The notes below the pieces were generated by a model. It ran no database searches and had not been told where the DNA came from. It worked only from the letters and a program-made list of their open reading frames with translations. This document shows, piece by piece, positions 31,818 to 39,667 of a stretch of DNA of 64,000 bases. Where the stretch lies: assembly GCF_000011565.2 (NCBI RefSeq), contig NC_005861.2:1240001-1304000 (forward strand), in the 5' to 3' direction. The stretch is from Candidatus Protochlamydia amoebophila UWE25. GTDB taxonomy: Bacteria > Chlamydiota > Chlamydiia > Chlamydiales > Parachlamydiaceae. Every line of letters starts with the position of its first letter. The first letter of the stretch is position 1. The translations under genes were made by a program, and so were the position numbers.

Positions 31818-32474
31818 ATGAAAAAAAGTTTTTTGACTGGTTTTGCTATTTTATTTCCCGTGATACTCACTATCATTATCATTGGCTTTTTCATCAACTT
31901 TTTGACTTATCCTTTTTTGAACCTTACTAAATTTTGGTTAAATCAATTTAATTGGTATGAAAATTATTCTATTCTATTTGCAGATTTAGGGATCACTCAT
32001 TTTATCAGTCAATTATTAATTTTAGGATTACTAATAGGTATTATTTTTGGCGTTGGATTACTAGGGCAACTTTTTTTAATTAATTATATTTTAAAATTAG
32101 GGAATACCTTAATTTTAGCCATCCCCTACATCAATAAAATTTATAAGTTTTCTCAAGAATTTGTCTTCAGTTTGTTTTCCTCCCACTCTAAATCCTTTGC
32201 TTATGTAGTACTAGCTCCATATCCCTCTGTAAACCATTTAAGCTTAGGATTTGTCTCGAAAAGTCTTTTAAATTTTCAAGAGCATGAACGTTTAATCTCT
32301 GTCTTCATCCCCGGAACACCTAATCCTTCTATTGGATATACGTTAAAATTTAAAAAGAAGGATCTTCTTTTTCTCGATATGAAGATTGATGAAGCAATGA
32401 AATTTGTGATATCTTTTGGAACTATAACGCATGATTTTAAACTTCTCGACCCAAATAAATGCCATGAAATCTAA
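31818..32474 (+). CDS. DUF502 family membrane protein (second copy)
   Basis: A 218-aa paralog of the preceding gene: same two helices (LTGFAILFPVILTIIIIGFF), IPYINKIYKFSQEFVFSLFS, VVLAPYPSVNHLSLGFVS, FIPGTPNPSIGYTLKFKKKD and DMKIDEAMKFVIS. Side-by-side DUF502 paralogs in one operon are uncommon in my experience of the family, but I cannot quantify this. Its stop lies inside the start of holC (ATGAAATCTAA), so translation of holC is coupled to it. Confidence 0.88.
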   Translation: MKKSFLTGFAILFPVILTIIIIGFFINFLTYPFLNLTKFWLNQFNWYENYSILFADLGITHFISQLLILGLLIGIIFGVGLLGQLFLINYILKLGNTLILAIPYINKIYKFSQEFVFSLFSSHSKSFAYVVLAPYPSVNHLSLGFVSKSLLNFQEHERLISVFIPGTPNPSIGYTLKFKKKDLLFLDMKIDEAMKFVISFGTITHDFKLLDPNKCHEI

Positions 32475-32883
32475 AGTTTATTTTTTTAATGTTAAAGATA
32501 ACCAAGCTAAAATTCATTTGATTTGCTCAAAAGCAAAGGAATCTTTTGAGCAAGAGAAACGACTACAAATCCTCGTCCCAACAATAGAAGCGGGCCAATA
32601 TATTGATTCGCTTCTTTGGCGCTATCCCGAAGACAGTTTTTTAACTCATACATTGACTACAAATTTATCTCCTGAATGGATTGTAATTACAACAGAGGAA
32701 ACTGTGAATCTTAATTTAGCTGCTCGTTTGCTTAATCTTTGTCCTCACCCCATCAAATATTTTTCTTTATTCGCAGAAATTTACGAATTATACGACGAAA
32801 GCCACCCTCAAAAATTAGAAAATTCTAAATTACGTTTTAAGAATTACCAAGATTGGGGGCTGGCTTTATCCCTTCTCAAATAA
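32464..32883 (+). CDS. holC: DNA polymerase III chi subunit
   Basis: At 139 aa it resembles HolC: KVYFFNVKDNQAKIHLICSK at the start, RLQILVPTIEAGQYIDSLLW and EDSFLTHTL in the middle. Chi links the clamp loader to single-strand binding protein at the fork. I take the ATG at 32464; a longer frame would run back into the DUF502 gene. The 11-base overlap with that gene implies co-translation, an odd pairing of membrane protein and replisome subunit. No psi subunit is seen nearby. Confidence 0.8.
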   Translation: MKSKVYFFNVKDNQAKIHLICSKAKESFEQEKRLQILVPTIEAGQYIDSLLWRYPEDSFLTHTLTTNLSPEWIVITTEETVNLNLAARLLNLCPHPIKYFSLFAEIYELYDESHPQKLENSKLRFKNYQDWGLALSLLK

Positions 32884-32892
32884 TCTTTAAAT

Positions 32893-34398
32893 TTAGCAAT
32901 CGGCACTTGATTTTGTGGCGCGTGGAAATAATTTGACTAAAGAAGACATTTGCTCACCTAATAAACTAATCCCCCAAATTGTCACAATGCTGACCATCAT
33001 AAAAACAAGCAAACATGAGTAAACGAATTTTCCTAGGTATTTTCTTCCATGATTGAGGAGTAGTATTAAACAACGAGAGAGAAGAGTGTAAATTTTATAA
33101 AGAAAATTGAAAATATAATTAATTATGCGGGATAAAATTCCTAATCCTTTATTGATAACCTGAATTCCTTTACTGATGACCTTAATAAAATAGCGACTTC
33201 CCTTTAAAGAGAGGTAGATTCCATAAGCAATGCTTCTAAATACACTCCTTAGAATAAATTCAATGAATTTATTCTTGGCGAAGCGTTGAAAATTTCTTCG
33301 CAAAAAGTGAGGCCAAAAATTAAACTCTAAATACAGTAAAATATAATCTTTAACCTGTTCAAATGTTAAATTTTTTAATTGCTCTTGTTGATCTGCTAGA
33401 TACTGCAAAAATTTTTGATGATATTCTTCCGTCCAATTCAATAATTGTTGTTGTTTTTTAAAATAACTTACTTTCAAACTATCCCAAAAAGGTTTGATAG
33501 ATTGCAAATAAATTTTTTTGATCGGATAAAACTGATAAGCAGTCTTTTGAAAGCCCATTTTTAATAAATTCTCTGATGTACCTAACCATTTTTGAGCAAA
33601 AGTTTGAGCCAACTCATATTTACTGTGCCATTTTTCCTTCCATGCAAAAGCTTGTTTATTCACGAAATAAAATGTATACGCACTTAGTTTTGAAATTTGG
33701 AGCATTGATAATAAAGTTTGGAAAGTGTTAACTGATTGTAATTTCCAATTTTGTGCTTTTTTTATTCCTTTTATTATTATTTCATAAGATATTGTTAAGA
33801 AATGCTCCGTTTTCTTTTTTAAAGGGTTTAATACTGGTTTTGAAGTTATTTTTTTTAATTGATGATTCCACAGCTTTACTTGAGCAAGTATTTTTAATCG
33901 TAAACGTTGAAGCGCTTGATTGATATCTAAACTTAAACGAATAATCGGGCTAATCAATTTTTGCAGAGCTTGTTGCATAACTAAAACAACTTCTTTTATT
34001 TTCTGCTTTAAAGCATTTACTTGCTTTTGTACTTTTTGTTTAGTTTTTTTCAAGAATGTGGATAAGGTATGCACAAGGGCGGGGATTCCTTCTACAAAGA
34101 TCCATTTAGGCAGACCATAAATCACAAGATAAGGAGGAAAAGCTACCGCTAAAAATAAATATTTTCCAATCCGCATAAATCCTGTGTGTATAATCGTATA
34201 TTTTGAATGATGACGTAATCGATTTAGTGCCTCTTTTTTTAAATTTTCACGACTCAGTTCCCACGTGTCTTTACGGATGGATTCAGTACTTTGAATCGAT
34301 GAATGTCGAAGATCTATCCTTTTAGAAGCATCATAGAAATTGGAATAAATTTGAGGATCACACTGTGTTAAACGATCAGATGTCTTATAAATTCCCAC
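32893..34398 (-). CDS. Large basic helical protein with terminal membrane segment, 501 aa
   Basis: Not recognised. It is strongly Lys/Arg/Gln-rich and helical throughout. A hydrophobic stretch ~82-115 (YLFLAVAFPPYLVIYGLPKW) and a clear helix near the end (~460-485, FVYSCLLVFMMVSIVTIWGI) would anchor it; long amphipathic coiled-coil-like segments fill the middle. Pattern and location (convergent to holC, 9 bp apart) give no function. Lineage-specific chlamydial membrane or secreted proteins often look like this, so an effector or inclusion-membrane role is possible but unproven. Confidence 0.6.
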   Translation of the reverse strand: MGIYKTSDRLTQCDPQIYSNFYDASKRIDLRHSSIQSTESIRKDTWELSRENLKKEALNRLRHHSKYTIIHTGFMRIGKYLFLAVAFPPYLVIYGLPKWIFVEGIPALVHTLSTFLKKTKQKVQKQVNALKQKIKEVVLVMQQALQKLISPIIRLSLDINQALQRLRLKILAQVKLWNHQLKKITSKPVLNPLKKKTEHFLTISYEIIIKGIKKAQNWKLQSVNTFQTLLSMLQISKLSAYTFYFVNKQAFAWKEKWHSKYELAQTFAQKWLGTSENLLKMGFQKTAYQFYPIKKIYLQSIKPFWDSLKVSYFKKQQQLLNWTEEYHQKFLQYLADQQEQLKNLTFEQVKDYILLYLEFNFWPHFLRRNFQRFAKNKFIEFILRSVFRSIAYGIYLSLKGSRYFIKVISKGIQVINKGLGILSRIINYIFNFLYKIYTLLSRCLILLLNHGRKYLGKFVYSCLLVFMMVSIVTIWGISLLGEQMSSLVKLFPRATKSSADC

Positions 34399-34639
34399 CG
34401 TAGCTCCTTTTTTTTAAAATAATAACATATTTAATTGATTTTTTAAACTATGTAATTAAATGTTATCAAAAATTTATTTGCTAAATTCAAAAATAACATA
34501 AAATAAAAAAAATTCACAAACAGAGAAGATGAAACGAAAAGTTCAAATGATTTGATTATTCAGATTATTAAGAAAAATATCTTGCGCATTTCAATCACCT
34601 TCCTTATAATGAATCCTCGTATTTATAAGGAGAATTCAC

Positions 34640-34813
34640 ATGACCCGCATGAGTAAACAAGGCGAAAGACGAAATCGTTTTCCTCGCAAACATCGTCAGC
34701 CCAGCACTAAAACAGGCCCAGTTAAAGACAATTTGCCAAATGGTTTTAAAGATCATACTAATGCAATCGAAGGTGATCTTGCTGCAGCCGTTTTTATTCC
34801 AAAAATTAAATAA
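34640..34813 (+). CDS. Small conserved-type basic protein, 57 aa
   Basis: ATG with an excellent AAGGAGAA site. The N-terminus is very basic (MTRMSKQGERRNRFPRKHRQ), followed by TKTGPVKDNLPNGFKDH, a short acidic patch and the ending AAAVFIPKIK. The layout, strong ribosome site and 33-bp spacing to the next small gene show it is real. The basic N-terminus suggests nucleic acid binding, perhaps ribosomal or nucleoid. I believe similar proteins exist in other chlamydiae but cannot verify it here. Confidence 0.75.
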   Translation: MTRMSKQGERRNRFPRKHRQPSTKTGPVKDNLPNGFKDHTNAIEGDLAAAVFIPKIK

Positions 34814-34846
34814 TTGACTGCTTAAAAACAGAAATAAGGTTTAACA

Positions 34847-35005
34847 ATGTCTAGACACCCAAGTTTTGGTAAGGCAGGAAAAACTGCCACAAAGCGTAAT
34901 GTACTTAAACGCTTTGAAAGAATTGATGTTTTGAAGAAAATTGGCCGTTGGAAAGATTCAGAAAACAAGCGAATTACAGGCCTTCCTAAAACACCTGTTC
35001 TATAA
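34847..35005 (+). CDS. Small basic protein of the Chlamydiae/Verrucomicrobia type, 52 aa
   Basis: Begins MSRHPSFGKAGKTATKRNVL, continues KRFERIDVLKKIGRW and ends ITGLPKTPVL. This matches the TIGRFAM family of small basic proteins shared by Chlamydiae and Verrucomicrobia as I remember it (TIGR04137); the RNVLKRFERI core and LPKT ending are the key points. It is thought to be associated with rRNA or the ribosome. ATAAGG lies nine bases before the ATG. It is probably co-transcribed with the 57-aa gene and is followed by a long inverted repeat. Confidence 0.8.
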   Translation: MSRHPSFGKAGKTATKRNVLKRFERIDVLKKIGRWKDSENKRITGLPKTPVL

Positions 35006-35030
35006 TTGTCTATCTTTCTCAATTTTTAGA

Positions 35031-35160
35031 AACCAGAGTTTTGTTTTTCTTTTTGAACCCAATTCGCTATGAAAACTTAAAAAATAGTTTTTATTAAGTT
35101 GATTTTTCGATTTGCCAAAAGAAAATATGGAACATCAAAAAGAAATACAAAACTCTGGTT
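35031..35160. repeat. 24-bp inverted repeat enclosing 82 bp
   Basis: Arms 35031-35054 (AACCAGAGTTTTGTTTTTCT...) and 35137-35160 are complementary over 24 bases with one mismatch. Inside, AACTTAA and TTAAGTT form a nested hairpin at about 35075-35100. It may terminate transcription of the small-protein genes (the first arm ends in a T-run), encode a structured RNA or be a tiny inverted-repeat element. Confidence 0.75.
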
Positions 35161-35236
35161 AAACTTCTCGCCTGGTTATTGATATTTTTCTACCCATAAA
35201 CTTAAATTAATTTTTTTATAAACTAACAAATCTTTT

Positions 35237-35689
35237 TTGATTGTGATTATTAACGCCTCCAACGAACAGCATGATTTAAAATTTTCGCTTGCAAATTTAG
35301 ATGCTATTGTTAAAGAAGTTATCCAAAAAGAGCAGCAAACATGTGATGAAGTCAATATTTACTTTGTCGATACTGCTACTATCTGTAAGCTTCATCTAGA
35401 TTATTTTAATGATGACACACCCACAGACTGCATTTCATTTCCCATGGATAAAGACGAAAATTCTCCCTATAAGATCTTAGGGGAAATTTTTGTTTGCCCT
35501 CAAACCGCAATTGAATACGCTCTTTCCCATGAACTAGACCCGTACGAAGAAACAACGCTATATCTTGTTCATGGCCTATTGCATTTAATGGGATATGATG
35601 ATTTAGAAGAAAATGATTTCCTCATAATGAAAGAAGCGGAGATAAGACATATGACCCATTTAAAAAAACTTGAGCTATATATAAAGTAA
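35237..35689 (+). CDS. ybeY: Endoribonuclease YbeY
   Basis: A metal-dependent RNase for 16S 3'-end maturation and ribosome quality control. At 150 aa it is of normal size. FNDDTPTDCISFPMD and KILGEIFVCPQTAIEYA are family blocks; the metal motif reads HGLLHLMGYDDLEEND, with Asp where the third ligand His normally stands (HGxLHLxGYDH). Possible starts are TTG at 35237 and GTG at 35243, and neither has a clear ribosome site. It lies 77 bp after the inverted repeat. Confidence 0.9.
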   Translation: MIVIINASNEQHDLKFSLANLDAIVKEVIQKEQQTCDEVNIYFVDTATICKLHLDYFNDDTPTDCISFPMDKDENSPYKILGEIFVCPQTAIEYALSHELDPYEETTLYLVHGLLHLMGYDDLEENDFLIMKEAEIRHMTHLKKLELYIK

Positions 35690-36062
35690 TCGATTTTTAA
35701 CTTGCGAAATTTAATTTTTGCCATTACTTTAAAAGAACTAGTTTTTGAAAAATTAACTATAAATTCTCCCTCTTTTTACCTTCTTCATAAAACAACTAAT
35801 TTAAAGAAAAAAGCATCTCTTTTGACTGGCTTATATTTTCTAAAATTTTAAATGTTTTATATTAGGAAACAGGTTAAAGTGATCCGAATATCACAAAATA
35901 AACTTTGTATACTTTGAACGAAAAAAAATAATAAATGCAATATTAAAAACTGAAGTTTTTTTAATCTACTGTATCTCATTCTTTTACATAAATGAACTTT
36001 TAAAAAACTTTTAGATTTTTATTAAACTTTATAACAAGGTTCCTTTTAACAGGAGAATCGAT
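35690..36062. other. Intergenic region between ybeY and the CNNM/CorC gene
   Basis: AT-rich, 373 bp. No gene is seen. TTGACT at about 35823 could be a -35 element, but no well-spaced -10 stands out. ACAGGAGAA precedes the next gene. Confidence 0.35.
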
Positions 36063-37436
36063 TTGCCTCTCAATCTCACCCTTTTCTTACTTATTATATT
36101 AATCATCGGACTGTTTTGTCTTACAGCGATTAATACAGCTCTTCGTAGACTCCATAAAAAGAACTCAAAAAAACAACTGAATTTAAGTGGTAAACTTTTC
36201 TTCTATCGACATTTTCACGCTATTTTCTTCCGTAATCAAGAAGCAGAAGAATTATTTTTTATAACCACCCTTGCGCAAAATATTTTGCGCTTTATTTACG
36301 TCATATTTTCATTAACAATTTTAATCCAATTAAATTTGATTTCTTGGTTAGTCAATCCTATAACACACAGCTCATCTTTGATCATTAACTGGCCTGCCGG
36401 CTTGTTGTGCTTAATAAGTTTATTTTTCCTTTTTTTTATTGTAGGAGACTATCTCGCACGTATTCTTGGTGGACGTTATCCTGAAATAGCTATTCAGGTC
36501 TGTGCTCTAGTGTCCTCTCTATTTATGACTCTTATTTTTCCACTAACTTTTTTGTTTTTGAAATTTTCTCAAGCATTTGCACGAACTATTTATTTTAATC
36601 CTTTATCTGAAACTGCTTCTAAGGCCAAACAAGAAATTATAGAAATCATTGAAGAATCCAATTTTACAGCAAGCCTGGACCCCCATGACAAAAAATTAAT
36701 TGAAGGGGTCATGGATTTTAAAGATCGCATTGCTCGAGAAGTGATGGTTCCTCGCGTGGATATTTTTAGCTTAGCCCACGACACAACAATAGAACAGGCC
36801 GCAGTTCTAATATATAATGAAGGCTATAGCCGCATACCAGTTTTTAAACATACTCTTGATAACATCATCGGTGTCCTAATGTACAAAGATGTTTTAGCTA
36901 AGTATATGGAATTTTCTCGCACGCAAGATACTAAAATCTTACAAGCACCTATTTCAGGTTTAGTTAAAAATGTTTTATATACGCCTGAAACAAAGAAAAT
37001 TTCCCATCTTTTACAAGAATTTCGCAAAAAACAAGTTCACCTTGCAATCATTGTTGATGAATATGGAGGGACAGAAGGAATTGTCACTATTGAGGATATT
37101 TTAGAAGAAATTGTTGGAGATATCGCTGATGAATATGATGAAAGTGAAGAATCTCTTTTTGTTGCTTTACCTGAAGGAGGATGGTTAATTGATGCCAGAA
37201 TGACTATTTTTGATATCGAAGAGCAATTTGATATTGAAATTGCTCAAGATGGCGACTACGATACAATTGGAGGATATATTTTTCATGAAACAGGAAATAT
37301 TCCTTCTAAAGGATTTGTTTTAACAAAACCAAATTTCGAATTAAAAGTAATTCGCTCAAATGATAGGCGTGTAGAAAAACTTAAAATCAGATCAATTCGA
37401 TTAGATTCGGAAGAAAAGGATGAATTTTCATCATAG
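36063..37436 (+). CDS. CNNM/CorC family membrane protein with CBS domains (hemolysin-like), 457 aa
   Basis: Several N-terminal helices (LFLLIILIIGLFCLTAI and later segments to ~165) are followed by paired CBS domains from ~205 (MVPRVDIFSLAHDTTIEQAA, GYSRIPVFKHTLDNIIGVLM) and a C-terminal CorC_HlyC domain (FDIEIAQDGDYDTIGGYIFH). Family members are linked to magnesium or cobalt efflux. The CBS-associated block IVDEYGGTEGIVTIEDILEE is intact. It starts at TTG behind a strong AGGAG; no ATG alternative retains the first helix. It stands alone. Confidence 0.9.
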   Translation: MPLNLTLFLLIILIIGLFCLTAINTALRRLHKKNSKKQLNLSGKLFFYRHFHAIFFRNQEAEELFFITTLAQNILRFIYVIFSLTILIQLNLISWLVNPITHSSSLIINWPAGLLCLISLFFLFFIVGDYLARILGGRYPEIAIQVCALVSSLFMTLIFPLTFLFLKFSQAFARTIYFNPLSETASKAKQEIIEIIEESNFTASLDPHDKKLIEGVMDFKDRIAREVMVPRVDIFSLAHDTTIEQAAVLIYNEGYSRIPVFKHTLDNIIGVLMYKDVLAKYMEFSRTQDTKILQAPISGLVKNVLYTPETKKISHLLQEFRKKQVHLAIIVDEYGGTEGIVTIEDILEEIVGDIADEYDESEESLFVALPEGGWLIDARMTIFDIEEQFDIEIAQDGDYDTIGGYIFHETGNIPSKGFVLTKPNFELKVIRSNDRRVEKLKIRSIRLDSEEKDEFSS

Positions 37437-37972
37437 CTATTGGTTTTCCCTCTTCCAAAATAAAATTTTTTTGCTTAGCAAAATCTCAAAAAGTTCAGAT
37501 TAATCCCTTTAGGTTTAAACTAGATTTGGAAATCAAAATTATTTATGCTACATCTATCTTGAATCACGATAAATCCAAGACTTAATAGAGATAAATCCAA
37601 TTAATTATTTAAATTTAAACAATCGAATCATTTGTAAATGTTTATGTCTAGTTTGTGTGATAGTGCTTCTCATATAAATGAGAAGTGGTAGATTTAGTTG
37701 TTGAACTGAAAAAAATAGATTTTTCTTCTAAATATGGTCTATACCAGCTAAAGACAAATCTTTTTTCTGACTAAACAAGGCCTAATTTCGCATCAATTAG
37801 TTGATTTATTCTCATACATATTTGATGAATAACAGAATTTTGAGCTAAAAGACCTAACGAATACGAGTCTAATCACAATTACTTTTAATTTAGACGGCTT
37901 TTTGCATCGCCTATAACATAAGACATGAATTGCCCATTCAAATTGATTTGATGATTAAGGACACAACAATCA
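37437..37972. other. Intergenic region before rny
   Basis: 536 bp, AT-rich, with no reading frame or tRNA. It contains a perfect 8-bp hairpin CTTCTCAT-ATAA-ATGAGAAG at about 37666-37685, possibly the end of the upstream transcript, and a candidate promoter near the 3' end (listed separately). Confidence 0.4.
37889..37917 (+). promoter_or_regulatory. Candidate rny promoter
   Basis: TTTAGA and TATAAC separated by 17 bases, 55 bases before the rny ATG. The -35 is weak, so this is tentative. Confidence 0.35.
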
Positions 37973-39532
37973 ATGATTGAAAATCAAGTCCCTTTTTATC
38001 TCCTGATTTTTCTGGTTGGAATTGGTTTGGGAGTATTAACCTTTTGGGCTTATCATCGATTTGCCTTAGGAGGTTTCAAACGCATATCAAAAGACATAAT
38101 CAGTCGAGCCGAACAAGAAACATCTGAGCTGAGGAAAACAAACGAGTTAAGCCTAAAACAAAAACAAGTGGAATATCAACGTGAACTTGAACAGATGTGG
38201 CAGCAAGAACGAAAAAAACTTCAACAAGAAGAAGAGCGTTTAAAGCAAAGAGAAGATAAGCTTGAAAGTCGCATGAATCTCGTAGAAAAAAAATTGTCGG
38301 ACACTGAAAAAAGAGAGGCCATATTAATTGGGCGCAAAGCTCAATTGGATGAGGAAAAGAAACAAACAATTGAATCTCACTCAAAACTACTTTCTATTTT
38401 AGAAAAAGCTTCTGGCTTAACTTCTTCTGAAGCTAAGGAAATACTTTTATCACGTTTAAGTAATGAAGTTAAAACTGAATCTGCTAATTTAATTCGTAGA
38501 ATTCGAAAAGAAGCTGAAGAAGAAGCTGAGAAAATAGCTTCAACAATTATTGCAACATCCATTAATCGATTGGCTGTTTCTTGTGCCTCTGAATCTACTG
38601 TTTGTACAGTCACTATTCCAAATGAAGACATGAAAGGTCGTATTATTGGACGTGAAGGTCGTAATATTCGAGCTTTAGAAAGAGAAACAGGCGTTAACTT
38701 TATTATCGACGATACGCCAGGTGCAGTTGTCTTGTCAGGTTTCGATCCGGTTAGAAAACATATTGCTAAAATGGCTTTAACAGAACTTGTTCAAGATGGA
38801 CGGATTCATCCAACAAGAATTGAAGAAGTCGTGGAAAAAGCGACTATTAATGTTCATAAACAAATTAAGCAATATGGTGAAGACGCGGCTTTAAGAGCCG
38901 GGGCGATGAACTTACATCCCGACCTGATTAATTTATTAGGAAAATTAAAATTCCGTTTTAGTTATGGTCAGAATGTTTTAGATCATTCCCTTGAAGTATC
39001 CCATTTAATGGGTTTAATGGCAGCGGAACTCGGATTAGATATTCGACTTGCAAAAAGAATTGGTTTATTACATGACTTAGGAAAAGCTGTTACTCATGAA
39101 ATTGAAGGATCTCATGCAATTATTGGACATGATTTGGCTCTTAAATTAGGCGAAAATAAAGAAGTTGCTAACGGAATAGGTTGTCACCATCATGAAATGG
39201 CACCCTTAACCATTGAAGCGGATTTATGTAGCGCTGCAGATGCTATTTCAGCTTCCCGGGAAGGGGCTCGAATAGAGGCGGTTGAAGAATACATTAAACG
39301 ATTGAGAAAACTGGAAGAAATCGCTCTTGAATTTGCAGGTGTTGATAAAGCCTATGCGATGCAGGCAGGCCGAGAAATACGCATTGTTGTCCTACCTGAC
39401 CAAGTTGATGATGCAGGCGTTGTCAATTTAGCTCGCGATCTTACAAAACGAATAGAGCAAGAATTAAGTTATCCAGGAAAAATTAAAGTGACAGTTATTA
39501 GGGAAAAAAGAGTTGTTGAATACGCTGTCTAA
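37973..39532 (+). CDS. rny: Ribonuclease Y
   Basis: A membrane-anchored endoribonuclease that starts mRNA decay. At 519 aa the order is standard: N-terminal helix ~7-27 (YLLIFLVGIGLGVLTFWAYH), a long coiled coil ~35-190, a KH domain with GRIIGREGRNIRALERETG, and an HD domain with LLHDLGKAVTHEIEGSHAII. Expected catalytic His-Asp residues are present. AAGGA lies about 12 bases before the ATG. With rnr, ybeY and holC nearby, this stretch is rich in RNA and DNA metabolism, though the genes are not in one operon. Confidence 0.96.
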   Translation: MIENQVPFYLLIFLVGIGLGVLTFWAYHRFALGGFKRISKDIISRAEQETSELRKTNELSLKQKQVEYQRELEQMWQQERKKLQQEEERLKQREDKLESRMNLVEKKLSDTEKREAILIGRKAQLDEEKKQTIESHSKLLSILEKASGLTSSEAKEILLSRLSNEVKTESANLIRRIRKEAEEEAEKIASTIIATSINRLAVSCASESTVCTVTIPNEDMKGRIIGREGRNIRALERETGVNFIIDDTPGAVVLSGFDPVRKHIAKMALTELVQDGRIHPTRIEEVVEKATINVHKQIKQYGEDAALRAGAMNLHPDLINLLGKLKFRFSYGQNVLDHSLEVSHLMGLMAAELGLDIRLAKRIGLLHDLGKAVTHEIEGSHAIIGHDLALKLGENKEVANGIGCHHHEMAPLTIEADLCSAADAISASREGARIEAVEEYIKRLRKLEEIALEFAGVDKAYAMQAGREIRIVVLPDQVDDAGVVNLARDLTKRIEQELSYPGKIKVTVIREKRVVEYAV

Positions 39533-39667
39533 ACTAAATATGATGACCGAATAAAAAATTTATTTTCAAACAATTAATTCAGCATCAACTAATCGGTATT
39601 ACTTGAAAAACAATTAGTTTTGAGGCAAAATACTTTCAATTTAAGATCTAAAGGGAGTTCATCTTTC

